Counted from the stretch's first letter, positions 50,201 to 58,310 are shown. The stretch: DNA of 64,000 nt from Bacteroides mediterraneensis (GCF_016900355.1 NZ_JACJKA010000007.1:51515-115514), one strand, 5' to 3'. Numbers and translations are program-made. Notes: generated by a model not told the origin, from the letters alone.

Positions 50201-50602
50201 TGTGCCCCGCTCCATGACTGTTGCACCGATAACAGGTTCACCATTCACATCCCGTATAGATCCTTTTGCCTGCAATTTTTCGGCTGAAGCCTCCTCTTTT
50301 ACAGCCTTTTTTATAATAATTTTTTTATCTTGAATCTCATAGGTGATTTCTTTCTGTCCGGCCAGGATTTGTTTCACCGCTTCCTCGATACTGGCATTCT
50401 GTACCGATACAGACACCCGTTTCTGCGTGTTCACATCGACCGATGAAAATACAAACGAGTAACCCGACGACTTCTTCAATTGTTCCATTGCCTCTTTTAC
50501 TGTCACATTACCGGTTTTCAACGTAATATTCTGAGAAAAAGCCGATAAGTTCAGGCAAAGCGCTGCCGAGGCTATTAACATAGCCTTACTGAAATATCTC
50601 AT
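47297..50602 (-). CDS. SusC-like TonB-dependent receptor with STN domain (PUL 2)
   Basis: The protein has 1101 aa. Signal peptide, STN domain (about 25-100), carboxypeptidase-regulatory-like domain (about 112-190), TonB-box-like DEVVVIGYGAQKK, plug and barrel follow in order. It ends TFGLTLKF, a normal barrel terminus. The STN domain couples it to the FecR/ECF pair upstream. The 234-base gap to fecR contains a candidate small RNA on the opposite strand. Confidence 0.96.
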   Translation of the reverse strand: MRYFSKAMLIASAALCLNLSAFSQNITLKTGNVTVKEAMEQLKKSSGYSFVFSSVDVNTQKRVSVSVQNASIEEAVKQILAGQKEITYEIQDKKIIIKKAVKEEASAEKLQAKGSIRDVNGEPVIGATVMERGTSNGTITDIDGNFILEVHEGAMLDISYVGYKDQSVQAISGKQIAVSLREDSETLDEVVVIGYGAQKKVNVIGSIATLDSETLESRAVPDVSNMLTGQLSGVTITQTSGNPGQDAGTIRVRGVGSFGATPDPLVLIDGMPGSLSDLTPSEIENISVLKDAASAAIYGSRAANGVILVTTKEGKAGKTHITYNGSIGMSQATELPDFAHSYEYAEYYNMAMGTETYTPEMIQKYRDGSDPDNYADEMYLDELLGGHALQTKHELSVNGGSGKLQYMASLGYLRQNGLLENNYYNRYNARVNLNAEIAKNVSLSVRVSGMTSDRHEPSTPGVLDNEGFKGIIANAVRYPGLTPSYLSTGEIGLGPKLQGTPVAWVNCASFYREDFDKFKGNIELSWKPVKGLTLRAIGGYNYSLSTIRNYRADMTLVGGQSTGPSSLTNSMERTVYKTFQAVADYNTTIAKKHNLSVLFGYTWEDEGQRTLSGSRNNFPSDDVPYLGAGGVDGQTNDGGGYDWAIQSIFGRLTYNYDQRYLFETTMRYDGSSRFPSNTKFGFFPSVAAGWRMSEERFWKEQSVSEWFNNLKIKASYGILGNNNIGNYPYQSVYTLGQAQNYVFGGVYTQGAAVTTYVDPTLKWERTRTADFGIETGFFNNMLTLNATYFHRKTTDVLYKPAASYSSIFGLSISEVNTGELENKGWEFEIGHQNTIGDFHYHVNGNFSIIKNKVLTLGMGNVIQNNGMVGNGSDLFIGYPMQMFYGYKTDGVFLTNEEVNDWYDQSEIAKGSRAGDIRYVDITGDGKVTPDDRTYLGSRIPKYTFGLNLGAEYKGFDFSMLIQGVADVKGTLSVYAGYAFYQEGNIQRWQMENCWNVQQDNRYPEYPRLEVMSNAGSNNTLTSDYWVLDASYVKVRNIQLGYTLPESVTRKFGSSGMRFYVSLDNPLTFKGYREGWDPENTSNDGQYYPTMSTYTFGLTLKF

Positions 50603-50676
50603 AATTCTGTTGATTTTTAATTAAATAACTAAAAGTTGGAATTGTAAGAATCGAAGAATACCTATCTTTGCAGTAT

Positions 50677-50758
50677 CTTTGATTCAAGTTATTATGCCCT
50701 ATATGCAAAAGACTTGTAAACTTGCAAGGAGGATGTGCCCGCATCTTCCTTGTTTTTT
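50677..50758 (+). ncRNA. Candidate opposite-strand small RNA in front of susC (PUL 2)
   Basis: On the plus strand, TATCTTTG -7 boxes (50663-50670 and 50674-50681) are followed by about 80 bases ending in a terminator: CAAGGAGGATG-TGCCCG-CATCTTCCTTG, then six T (50725-50758). The -33 box is weak. Bacteroides PULs with ECF/anti-sigma control often carry such a small RNA divergent from susC (DonS type), where it represses the operon. The position, strand and size here match that pattern. On the minus strand the same hairpin would lie in the susC leader. Confidence 0.5.
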
Positions 50759-50836
50759 ATGTCTTCGCCTTGTAGCTCTGTCAGCTGGAAGGTTTCATTT
50801 TCATGGTGTTTCTCTTTTTAAGGTTTGACAAATCAG

Positions 50837-51844
50837 TTAATAAAGAATGTATTTCTCATTTTCGTATCGATACTTCATGCGATTGGTCGAAGCAATAGTT
50901 TCCAACACTTCTTCTATGGTATTGCCCATCACCCTGAAACTACCGTAAAAACGACGGTTCTTCAGACTGTCGGCAATCTCTATTTTCACGTCATAACTAC
51001 GCATCAGCTTCTTGGCTATATCCTGCAACAATTCTTCATCAAAAAACAATTCATCGTTCGTCCACAACCTGGAATTTTCGGCACGGCTCTTCAGTTTTCT
51101 CATTTCTCCCGTACGCTTGTTCATCACCATCTTCTCATTAGGCGAAAGATACAATTCCGGCATGGATTTCATACCATTGTACAAGGCTACTTTCCCTTCC
51201 AGCAGATTTACCGTCACTTCCTCATCGTCCGAATAGTTCTTGAAATTAAACTTGGTACCCATTACCCGCAAATCCACTTCACGTGTATGAATCTCAAAAG
51301 GCAGTTCCTGATTATGAATTACCTCAAAATATCCTTCTCCTTCTAGATTCAATTGCCGGTTGTCCATGCCAAATCCCTGCGAATAGGTTATTTTAGAACC
51401 CGCATTCAGCCATACTAATGTGCCGTCGGGCAAATACAACTTGGTTCGTGCTCCCAGCGGAGCTTCCACTACAATATCCGAGAAGGTCTGACGGAGGGTT
51501 TCTTGTCCTTTCCAGTAGCCTGCTAACGGAAGCAGCAATATCAAGATTACAGCTGCTACCCGATAGACAATCTTCCACGGAATCCGATAAACTCTTGGAC
51601 GTTCATTTGCCACTCTCTTCTGGAAGCGGGCAAAAGCCTCTTCCTTATCAAACATCTTTTTTTCATCGGCGGCAGCACCTGAAGAAAACCAAACTTCAAT
51701 CTTGTCACGGACATACCTACGATTTTCTTCCGACTCCCGGCTCCAACTTTTCAATTCCTGAAAAGCGTCTGCCGTCAGATGGCCGGAAAGGTATTCCGCA
51801 ATCAACTCATCAATCCGTTCATTTTTCATTTTTTCGTGCTGCAT
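50837..51844 (-). CDS. FecR-type anti-sigma factor (PUL 2)
   Basis: The protein has 335 aa: cytoplasmic N-terminus, one span (VYRVAAVILILLLPLAGYW, near 90-108), then the FecR domain (VEAPLGARTKLYLPDGTLV) and the C-terminal STN-contact domain. It transmits the SusC signal to the ECF sigma encoded 66 bases upstream. Gene order sigma-fecR-susC is the usual one, in contrast to PUL 1. Confidence 0.93.
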   Translation of the reverse strand: MQHEKMKNERIDELIAEYLSGHLTADAFQELKSWSRESEENRRYVRDKIEVWFSSGAAADEKKMFDKEEAFARFQKRVANERPRVYRIPWKIVYRVAAVILILLLPLAGYWKGQETLRQTFSDIVVEAPLGARTKLYLPDGTLVWLNAGSKITYSQGFGMDNRQLNLEGEGYFEVIHNQELPFEIHTREVDLRVMGTKFNFKNYSDDEEVTVNLLEGKVALYNGMKSMPELYLSPNEKMVMNKRTGEMRKLKSRAENSRLWTNDELFFDEELLQDIAKKLMRSYDVKIEIADSLKNRRFYGSFRVMGNTIEEVLETIASTNRMKYRYENEKYILY

Positions 51845-51910
51845 AATTTGCTGTGTTTATAAGTAAGACAAAAAAGAGGAAAAGCAGGGTAGTCAAAAAA
51901 GAACTTTTTT

Positions 51911-52504
51911 TCAATTTCCCCAAAAAATATAGCATAAAAGAAGTTTCAGATAGCCAGACATATGCTTCTGAAGAAATGACAATGCATTCTTTATGTGATA
52001 TTTCACCGTATTGACTGATATATTCAGCTCCTGAGCAATTTCTTCGTATTTCTTTTGTTCATAACGGCTTTTCTTGAATACGGTCCTGCATTCTTCTGGT
52101 AAAGCCTCAATGCTGCGTGCCAGTTCATCCTCCAGTTCCTGCTCCAGCAAATATCCCAGTGGATGGTCTTTTTCTACAAATAAGGTATCCAGAAATTCCA
52201 CATTTTCCGGAAGCGAAAAAGAAGAAAAACGTAGTTCTTCACGATGGGAAAGAGAATTCAACTCATTCAGGCAACGATTGCGAACAGACTTCATCAGATA
52301 TGCCCTCAAAGAATACACAATTTCCACCTCCGCACGGTGTTCCCACAGATAGAAAATGGCGTCATCTACTATCTCTTCCGCCAACGCCGTATCGTGCAGA
52401 AACAAATCTGCAAAACGACATAGAGATTCATAGTGGCAATCGTAAATGCATCTGAATACAGATTCATCTCCACGCCTAAGACCTTCTATCAGCTGTTTTT
52501 CCAT
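51911..52504 (-). CDS. ECF RNA polymerase sigma-70 factor (PUL 2)
   Basis: The protein has 197 aa with sigma region 2 (IYDCHYESLCRFADLFL ... DAIFYLWEHR) and region 4 (YEEIAQELNISVNTVKYHI). It is the partner of the FecR protein downstream and should drive the susC operon. A -7 box TAATTTTG on the minus strand (52540-52533) gives a leader of roughly 25 bases. Confidence 0.93.
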   Translation of the reverse strand: MEKQLIEGLRRGDESVFRCIYDCHYESLCRFADLFLHDTALAEEIVDDAIFYLWEHRAEVEIVYSLRAYLMKSVRNRCLNELNSLSHREELRFSSFSLPENVEFLDTLFVEKDHPLGYLLEQELEDELARSIEALPEECRTVFKKSRYEQKKYEEIAQELNISVNTVKYHIKNALSFLQKHMSGYLKLLLCYIFWGN

Positions 52505-52532
52505 TATGATTCCAAATTCAATTCGTAGCGAG

Positions 52533-52540
52533 CAAAATTA
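52533..52540 (-). promoter_or_regulatory. -7 box of the PUL 2 sigma gene
   Basis: TAATTTTG fits TAnnTTTG and lies 29 bases upstream of the start. From 52541 to 52741 I see only AT-rich sequence with no gene. Confidence 0.45.
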
Positions 52541-52741
52541 AAGATTTTCTTCTTATTTTCAGGAATTCTCCTTACAATTATTCTTATACTATAAGGTTTC
52601 CAAACACAATCAGTCAATTCTTTTTACACAATAAAACAAACCGACAAAGCTCTCAGTTATATACGACGCAAAAGCAATAACTATAAAACCACAATACACT
52701 ATTTCCTAAGAAACAGGGCATTTTTTATATTCCCCTATACG

Positions 52742-52821
52742 GAAACATACGTTTTCCTACCGTGAAACGTACGTTTCCGCACTGAGAAACGTATGTTTTC
52801 CGTAAGGGAAACGTAAAATAA
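52742..52821. repeat. Operator-like array: palindromes at exactly 22-bp spacing
   Basis: Units start at 52742, 52764, 52786 and 52808: GAAACATACGTTTT, GAAACGTACGTTTC, GAAACGTATGTTTT and a half unit GAAACGTAAAAT. The second is a perfect 14-bp palindrome. The 8-base spacers are CCTACCGT, CGCACTGA and CCGTAAGG in turn. It lies between the PUL 2 sigma gene (minus) and the XRE operon (plus), about 140 bases before the latter's first operator. Confidence 0.75.
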
Positions 52822-52963
52822 GCCACCGCATTTCTCCATCCATATCCTTAGGTTTTCCAAAATTCAAACCTCACCATACGCCTATGCACCTTAAAGCCTG
52901 CAAAGTCCTCTTTTCTCCTTTTCCAGGCCTTTAAGCCTCATTTTTCCCGTAAAAACAGAAAAA

Positions 52964-53056
52964 TTTATCGTTTTTCGATAAAATACTTCTGTTTTTCTTT
53001 TGGAGTTCAAAAATAATACCTACATTTGCATATCGAAAAACGATAAATATTTATCG
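52964..53056 (+). promoter_or_regulatory. Promoter of the DUF3836-CPBP-DUF2975-XRE operon with three operators
   Basis: The -7 box TACATTTG is at 53021-53028 with TTTG 18 bases upstream. TTTATCGTTTTTCGATAAA (52964-52982) lies upstream, and TATCGAAAAACGATA (53031-53045) covers the transcript start. The latter runs into a perfect palindrome CGATAAATATTTATCG (53041-53056), making a third overlapping site. The TATCG-N5-CGATA motif is probably bound by the XRE repressor at the end of the operon. Confidence 0.7.
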
Positions 53057-53099
53057 AAAACAAACGACACACACTATTTACACACAAACACGTACAGTT

Positions 53100-53420
53100 A
53101 TGAAAAAGACATTCACAAAAAAGACACTGGCAGCAGGAATCGCCGCTGCACTGATGACATTGACAGCCACACACGCAAACGCAAAAGAAACCTTCATTTA
53201 CGGACAAAACCACCAAAGCTTGACGGTATCTACCCTGAATGAAGACGGCAAAACACTCACTCCCAAGTGGAAGTACGAATACCGATACGACACACTGGGA
53301 ACCCTGACCGAGAAAAAGGCTTACCGCTGGGATGCGGACCGAAGGACCTGGAATCCGGCTTATCTGCTGACCTGGGGCGCTGAAGGTCCGGCTCTTCAGA
53401 AACTTTCAACCAACAAGTAA
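53100..53420 (+). CDS. Small secreted protein, DUF3836-like
   Basis: The protein has 106 aa with a signal peptide ending at THANA (residues 21-25). The mature part reads ETFIYGQNHQSLTVSTL, then WKYEYRYDTLGTLTEKKAY and WDADRRTWNPAY, with repeated short beta-strands and aromatic turns typical of DUF3836. It is exported to the periplasm or beyond, role unknown. It is the first gene of the operon, 26 bases before the CPBP gene, so it is the most strongly expressed under the operator-controlled promoter. Confidence 0.75.
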   Translation: MKKTFTKKTLAAGIAAALMTLTATHANAKETFIYGQNHQSLTVSTLNEDGKTLTPKWKYEYRYDTLGTLTEKKAYRWDADRRTWNPAYLLTWGAEGPALQKLSTNK

Positions 53421-53446
53421 ACAAACTTTTTAAAACGTACACGATT

Positions 53447-54316
53447 ATGGGACGCACCATCAAATTATTACTGTATTTCTTTGCCTACCAACTGGCTTTT
53501 ATGGGGGTAGCCATCTGTGGGTACATGTGGTATCGCCACACCTTCGAATTGCCGAAGACACCCGACAGTCTGTATACAAACCTGATTATGCTGGCACAGG
53601 TACTCTCTACCGCCGCAGTAGGCATCCATCTGCTGGCAGGTAAATATGTGGGACTGGACCGAAAGACTTGGGGATATCACTGCTCCCCCAAACTGTTAGT
53701 TACATCGGTGATATTCATTTTAGTGATGGGCTTTTGGACCAATTACTTCAACGAGCTGGCCGACCTACCCAACAATATGGAGGCTGCCTTTGACATGATG
53801 ATGCACCATCCCTTAGGTATCGTGGCCATCGTCATCATGGCTCCCCTCGTAGAGGAACTGCTGTTCCGTGGTGCCATTCAGGGACATCTGCTCCGCAAAT
53901 GGAAACATCCGGCAGGGGCCATCGTACTTTCTTCATTGATTTTCGGACTGGTACACGGCAACTGGGTACAGGCACCTTTCGCCTTTGTTACCGGACTGGC
54001 GCTGGGATGGATGTACTACCGCACGGGGAGTCTGTTACCCGGCATCCTGATGCACTTTGTCAATAACAGTGCGGCTGTGATTGCTTTCTTATCGGCAGAC
54101 GACCCGAATGCAACCATGGTTTCTACTTATGGAGCCACCGGAGCGGCGCTCATGGCAGCCGGAGGATTTGTCCTCACCGTCCTCTGCATACTGTTCATCC
54201 AAAAGAAGCTGGTTCCGCAACCGGCTTCATGGTATCAGCCTGCCCAGGCAGAAACGATTGAAATAGAAGACCAGACATTATCCACACAAACACATTCACA
54301 TAATGAAAACATTTAA
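53447..54316 (+). CDS. CPBP family intramembrane glutamic endopeptidase
   Basis: The protein has 289 aa with about eight membrane spans. The protease motifs are in place: EELLFRG (E136, E137, R141), FGLVHGN with H170, and HFVNN (H203, N206). These match the Rce1/CPBP (Abi) family, which cleaves peptides within the membrane and is often linked to bacteriocin maturation or self-immunity. It overlaps the next gene by 14 bases, so coupled translation is likely. The substrate may be the small secreted protein upstream, but this is only a guess. Confidence 0.9.
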   Translation: MGRTIKLLLYFFAYQLAFMGVAICGYMWYRHTFELPKTPDSLYTNLIMLAQVLSTAAVGIHLLAGKYVGLDRKTWGYHCSPKLLVTSVIFILVMGFWTNYFNELADLPNNMEAAFDMMMHHPLGIVAIVIMAPLVEELLFRGAIQGHLLRKWKHPAGAIVLSSLIFGLVHGNWVQAPFAFVTGLALGWMYYRTGSLLPGILMHFVNNSAAVIAFLSADDPNATMVSTYGATGAALMAAGGFVLTVLCILFIQKKLVPQPASWYQPAQAETIEIEDQTLSTQTHSHNENI

Positions 54317-54917
54317 AATCATTGCATTAATCGCCCTCCTTGGCATCTTGTTCGAATCAATAGGAGGGTTCATCGACGGCTGGAACGAACCCGACCAACT
54401 GGCTCCCATTCGCATAGAACGTACCCATCCCGCTTTCGACAAAGTGACTGCGGTGACCTTTGATGTACTGCCACAGTCAGCCCAACAAGTAACCAACCTG
54501 CAAACCGATACTCGTGTACCGGCCGGATTCATACAATGCCATGCATATATCACCCCCAGTGGTCTTACGACTTTCGCTTATGTGTTGCTGGCAATTACGG
54601 GATTGTTTACTCTATATGGATTCTACAGCCTCATCCGCCTGTTTATCTCTGTCATCCGTAAAGAGATATTCACACCCACCAATATCCGGCGCATCCGATG
54701 GGGAGTCTATCCTCCCACCGCCTACACTTTGGCCAAATATTTCCTGTCGTGGTGTGAATCTCACGATGCCATGACCCAACTCACCGTTCCGGGATATGTC
54801 ATTCAGCCTGCTTCTCCCTTTGAATTCAGCTGGATGAGCCTCATACTCCTGATACTTCTCACGGAGGTCTTCGTAGTTGCCGTACGCTTGAAACAAGAAA
54901 ACGATTTGACGATTTAA
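54303..54917 (+). CDS. DUF2975-like membrane protein
   Basis: The protein has 204 aa with spans near residues 5-22, 87-110 and 176-195 and a larger periplasmic loop between the first two. The C-terminal RLKQENDLTI is the DUF2975 ending and recurs in the next gene. DUF2975 proteins are usually encoded beside a small YozG-like XRE regulator, as here; their role is unknown. It is longer than its neighbour because of the periplasmic loop. Confidence 0.75.
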   Translation: MKTFKIIALIALLGILFESIGGFIDGWNEPDQLAPIRIERTHPAFDKVTAVTFDVLPQSAQQVTNLQTDTRVPAGFIQCHAYITPSGLTTFAYVLLAITGLFTLYGFYSLIRLFISVIRKEIFTPTNIRRIRWGVYPPTAYTLAKYFLSWCESHDAMTQLTVPGYVIQPASPFEFSWMSLILLILLTEVFVVAVRLKQENDLTI

Positions 54918-54932
54918 TTAAACACACGAACA

Positions 54933-55385
54933 ATGAAAACCCAATCCTACAAACGCCTGATGCAATACTGCGACTTTGTTTCGGTACTCAGCCTTTTGGC
55001 ATCCATCGCTTATGGCTTTAGCCAGATAGTGCCTCTCTGTTATGGAATTGGGAAAAACGACAGCGATACTTTTATATGGGAAGCGTTGATACAAGCCATT
55101 GAGTGTTATGCCATTTTCTTTATCGGTCTGCTGACCTATTTCATGGCACGCAACGTGAAAAGAGGAAAAGTATTCTGCCGCGTCAACCAACGGATTTTGT
55201 CGGCCATCGGAATCTCCACCATGCTTTCGGGAGTGCTGATGAATGTCATCGTCAATCTCACCCCGATAGACACATTCCATCAGAACAGCATCCTGCTGAT
55301 TGTGATAGGAGCTGTTTTCGTACTGGTCTCCTTGTTGTTTGAGATAGGTATCCAGATGCAGGAAGAACAAGATTTAACTATTTAA
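54933..55385 (+). CDS. DUF2975-like membrane protein, short form
   Basis: The protein has 150 aa with four membrane spans and the ending QMQEEQDLTI, shared with the upstream paralogue. This is the normal DUF2975 length. It lies 15 bases after its paralogue and 14 bases before the XRE gene. Tandem paralogues suggest a heteromeric membrane partner for the regulator. Confidence 0.82.
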   Translation: MKTQSYKRLMQYCDFVSVLSLLASIAYGFSQIVPLCYGIGKNDSDTFIWEALIQAIECYAIFFIGLLTYFMARNVKRGKVFCRVNQRILSAIGISTMLSGVLMNVIVNLTPIDTFHQNSILLIVIGAVFVLVSLLFEIGIQMQEEQDLTI

Positions 55386-55399
55386 CCCAACTACTAATT

Positions 55400-55609
55400 A
55401 TGCCGATTATCGTAAATCTCGATGTGATGATGGCGAAACGGAAAGTTTCGCTGGGAGAGCTTGCCGAACGGATTGACCTGACACCGGCAAACCTCTCTAT
55501 CCTGAAAACAGGAAAAGCCAAGGCCATACGCTTCTCTACCCTGGAGGCCATCTGTAAGGAACTGGACTGCCAGCCGGGGGACATACTGGAATATCGGGCG
55601 GAAGAATAG
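55400..55609 (+). CDS. Small XRE-family repressor (YozG-like)
   Basis: The protein has 69 aa, nearly all one helix-turn-helix domain (SLGELAERIDLTPANLSIL and AIRFSTLEAICKELDC). This is the Cro/CI type found beside DUF2975 genes. It is the last gene of the operon and the likely ligand of the TATCG-N5-CGATA operators at 52964-53056, giving an autorepressed circuit. How the membrane partners relieve repression is unknown. Confidence 0.88.
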   Translation: MPIIVNLDVMMAKRKVSLGELAERIDLTPANLSILKTGKAKAIRFSTLEAICKELDCQPGDILEYRAEE

Positions 55610-55638
55610 AAAGACAACAAATGTATACACAAAAAACA

Positions 55639-55670
55639 GGCCTATCTGGAATGAATCATTCCAGACAGGC
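55639..55670. terminator. Bidirectional terminator between the XRE operon and the ROK gene
   Basis: GCCTATCTGGAATG and CATTCCAGACAGGC form a 14-bp stem with one mismatch around a 3-base loop. Six T follow on the minus strand. Confidence 0.85.
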
Positions 55671-55688
55671 TCACCTATTTTCTATGAT

Positions 55689-56897
55689 TTACCATTCAAA
55701 CAATTTGCTTCTGGACAGCAGACAAGCACCTACCACTCCTGCTTTTGCCTGCAACTTCGACAAGACCACAGCCGAATCCTTACTTACCAGATTCAAAGAG
55801 TATTTGCGGATAGCGGTCTTGACGGGTTGCAAGATATAATCTTCCGTCAAGGCCAGCGTTCCGCCGATGACCACCAGTTCCGGGTTGAACAGGTTGATCA
55901 GTCCTGCAAGATAACGTCCCAGCTTGCGACCGATTTCTTCTACCAGTTCAATACACAGGATATCTTCTTTATTGGTAGCCTCCACAATCTCTTCCAAGGT
56001 AAGCGGAGAATCCCCCGTAAGAATTCGCTTGGAAAGGATGGAAGTCTGTCCGTTCTTCACCCGCTCACAAAGAATTCGATGCAGCGCCGAACCGGAAACC
56101 TCGGTTTCCAGACATCCTTTTTTCCCGCAGCGGCAGATGATTTCATTGTCGAACACATTGAAATGACCGAATTCTCCCGAGAAACCCGAACGTCCCGTAT
56201 AGATTTTCCCATCAATGATAAAGGCCGAACCAAGTCCCCAGCTGAGATTGATGAACACCACATCTTTTTCTCCTTTGACCACCCCTTTCAGCAGCTCGCC
56301 ATAAGCCATGGCACGGGTATCATTGTCAATGCTCACCGGAATGCCGATTTTTTCAGTCAGAATCTCAGCCAGCGGACGCTCCTCGAAGTTAAACATGCTG
56401 AAACTGTAACCTTCCTCCGGATTGACCCGCCCGGAGATGTTCACCCCGACCTGAAGAATCTTTTCCCTGACATTTTGATGTTTCTCAATGAATGTGGAAA
56501 TATGATGAATCAGCACATCCAGACTTTCCAATGTATTGTCGAGATGGCATTCTATCCCCATTTGAATATCAACCATATCACCCGTAAAGTTCATCAAACC
56601 GATATTCAGACAAAATGCCTTGATATCCACTCCTACCATATACGCAGAATCCGGATTCAGACCATATAGATTAGGTGGCCTGCCCTCGCTGGTCTCCTGC
56701 TTTCCATAATTGATGATGTATCCTTCATCTACCAGCTCCATCACGAACTTGGTGACAGTAGGAATACTCAAGTCTATGTCTTTTGCCAAATCAGGAATGG
56801 TCGATGAATGGTTATGCATCAAATAAGTCAGAATCCGCTTTTGAGTAAGCATACTTTTCGTGCCATTTCCTAGTTCTTCGATTAACTTGTGTCCCAT
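55689..56897 (-). CDS. ROK-family transcriptional regulator of the sialic acid locus
   Basis: The protein has 402 aa from MGHKLIEELGNGTKSML, the usual start of these regulators; an ATG 7 codons earlier is possible. The N-terminal winged helix (STIPDLAKDIDLSIPTVTKF) precedes a ROK sugar-kinase-like domain with GFSGEFGH and the zinc motif CRCGKKGCLETEVSG. Such proteins bind a sugar ligand such as ManNAc, GlcNAc or a phosphate ester and repress nearby genes. Divergent to nanM and the nan operon, it is the likely NanR-type repressor. It probably has its own terminator at 55639-55670. Confidence 0.88.
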   Translation of the reverse strand: MGHKLIEELGNGTKSMLTQKRILTYLMHNHSSTIPDLAKDIDLSIPTVTKFVMELVDEGYIINYGKQETSEGRPPNLYGLNPDSAYMVGVDIKAFCLNIGLMNFTGDMVDIQMGIECHLDNTLESLDVLIHHISTFIEKHQNVREKILQVGVNISGRVNPEEGYSFSMFNFEERPLAEILTEKIGIPVSIDNDTRAMAYGELLKGVVKGEKDVVFINLSWGLGSAFIIDGKIYTGRSGFSGEFGHFNVFDNEIICRCGKKGCLETEVSGSALHRILCERVKNGQTSILSKRILTGDSPLTLEEIVEATNKEDILCIELVEEIGRKLGRYLAGLINLFNPELVVIGGTLALTEDYILQPVKTAIRKYSLNLVSKDSAVVLSKLQAKAGVVGACLLSRSKLFEW

Positions 56898-57037
56898 AAT
56901 ATTATCAGTTAAACCCACAATAGCATGCTAAGAGGCACACTATTTTCTATCGCTATTAATAAAATATTATATTTAATGGTCCCTAAGGCATGTTTTACTT
57001 ATTAAAGTAGCCTCCCCATTAAACCGATTGCCAAGGT

Positions 57038-57049
57038 AATAAATTTATT
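57038..57049. promoter_or_regulatory. Palindrome in the ROK-nanM intergenic region
   Basis: AATAAATTTATT is a perfect 12-bp palindrome in the 293-base gap between the regulator and nanM. Its half-site AATAAA recurs in the large dyad before nanA, so both may be operators for the ROK protein. The rest of the gap is AT-rich without a clear promoter. Confidence 0.35.
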
Positions 57050-57190
57050 GATACGAAACAATAAAAGCAAAATATTAATGATATATAGCAAAAGTCAAGA
57101 AAAATCTTCATTAAATCATGGATAACTTAAATATTATGCTTATTTTAGCTGAAAGAAATCCCATCCTTCCTTAACCTAATGACAATACGT

Positions 57191-58282
57191 ATGAAAAAAC
57201 GACTCCTGATGTGGGGAATTCTTGTACTCCAATATGCAATATCTCTGGCACAATCCGTACCCGACTATCCAATTACACAAGGTGTATCCGCTCCTTTTGC
57301 GGGCTTTATAAAAGACTGGCTGATAGTGGGTGGAGGATGCAATTTCCCTTTGAAGCCTGCTGCCGAAGGAGGAGAGAAAATATATTACGACCAATGCTAT
57401 GCATTAAACGTCCAGTCTGAATGCCCACAGTGGATACCGGTTCCTTCACTTGCCTGCCCGATGGCCTACGGGTGCTCCATAGAAACACCGGAAGGACTTG
57501 TCTGCATCGGGGGAATGAATGCGGACTCCTGTCTGACCCATGTATTCCGTATTCAAGCCACCGACTCTCCACAAAAGTTTACTATCCAGCCACTTCCTTC
57601 ACTACCAGAAACCATAGACAACGCTGCAGCCACCCTTCTCAACGGATGTATCTACCTTACCGGAGGGAACCAGCAGCATGGGCAGAACACCTTGTACAGA
57701 CTGGAATTGAAAACAAACCGTACCTGGCAAAAACTATCTGCCTATCCTGGGCCTCAACGCGTACAGCCGATTCTGGTAAACGACGGCCATAAGCTTTATT
57801 TAATAGGTGGATACCAAGCTGCATCGGACACTTCGGAAAGCATACTTTCACACGACATCTTATGCTATCTCCCCGAAACCAATCGCTGGGAATACGAGAC
57901 AGACATACCCTTGGAAGAGAATGGGGAGCAACGCTGCATGGCAGGAGGAAGCGGTACCCAGACTTCCACACATTTTATCCTTACCGGAGGAGTCAACTAT
58001 ACCATCTTCAAAAAAGCCTTGGATGGAAAAGTCGGGAAAGACTATCTCACTCACGAGCCATCCTGGTATCGATTCAACGATGACATTCTCTGTTTTGATT
58101 TCACACATAAAAAATGGACTTTGTATCCTAATATTCCAGGTATGGCACGGGCCGGAAGCATTCTCCTGCAACATCATCATTGTTTATACATGGTATGCGG
58201 AGAAATAAAACCCGGCATACGTACCCCACAAATTACAATTTATCCGCTTAAAAAAGAAATAGATTTTCAAAATAACCCCTAA
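57191..58282 (+). CDS. nanM: Kelch-repeat N-acetylneuraminate mutarotase (NanM-like)
   Basis: The protein has 363 aa from MKKRLLMWGILVLQYAISLAQ, a clear signal peptide; a start at 57179 adds MTIR. Repeated kelch blades (LIVGGGCNFP, VCIGGMNADSC, YLTGGNQQHG, YLIGGYQAA, FILTGGVNY) form a six-bladed propeller as in YjhT/NanM. It speeds conversion of alpha- to beta-N-acetylneuraminate in the periplasm before uptake. It is first of the nan cluster, separated by 73 bases from nanA, which has its own promoter. Confidence 0.87.
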   Translation: MKKRLLMWGILVLQYAISLAQSVPDYPITQGVSAPFAGFIKDWLIVGGGCNFPLKPAAEGGEKIYYDQCYALNVQSECPQWIPVPSLACPMAYGCSIETPEGLVCIGGMNADSCLTHVFRIQATDSPQKFTIQPLPSLPETIDNAAATLLNGCIYLTGGNQQHGQNTLYRLELKTNRTWQKLSAYPGPQRVQPILVNDGHKLYLIGGYQAASDTSESILSHDILCYLPETNRWEYETDIPLEENGEQRCMAGGSGTQTSTHFILTGGVNYTIFKKALDGKVGKDYLTHEPSWYRFNDDILCFDFTHKKWTLYPNIPGMARAGSILLQHHHCLYMVCGEIKPGIRTPQITIYPLKKEIDFQNNP

Positions 58283-58310
58283 AACCCTTGTAGTATAAAA
58301 ATTATATCGC

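Noticed and set aside
52742..52821. CRISPR array or simple tandem repeat
   Set aside because: Spacers are 8 bases and the units are short dyads; no cas genes.
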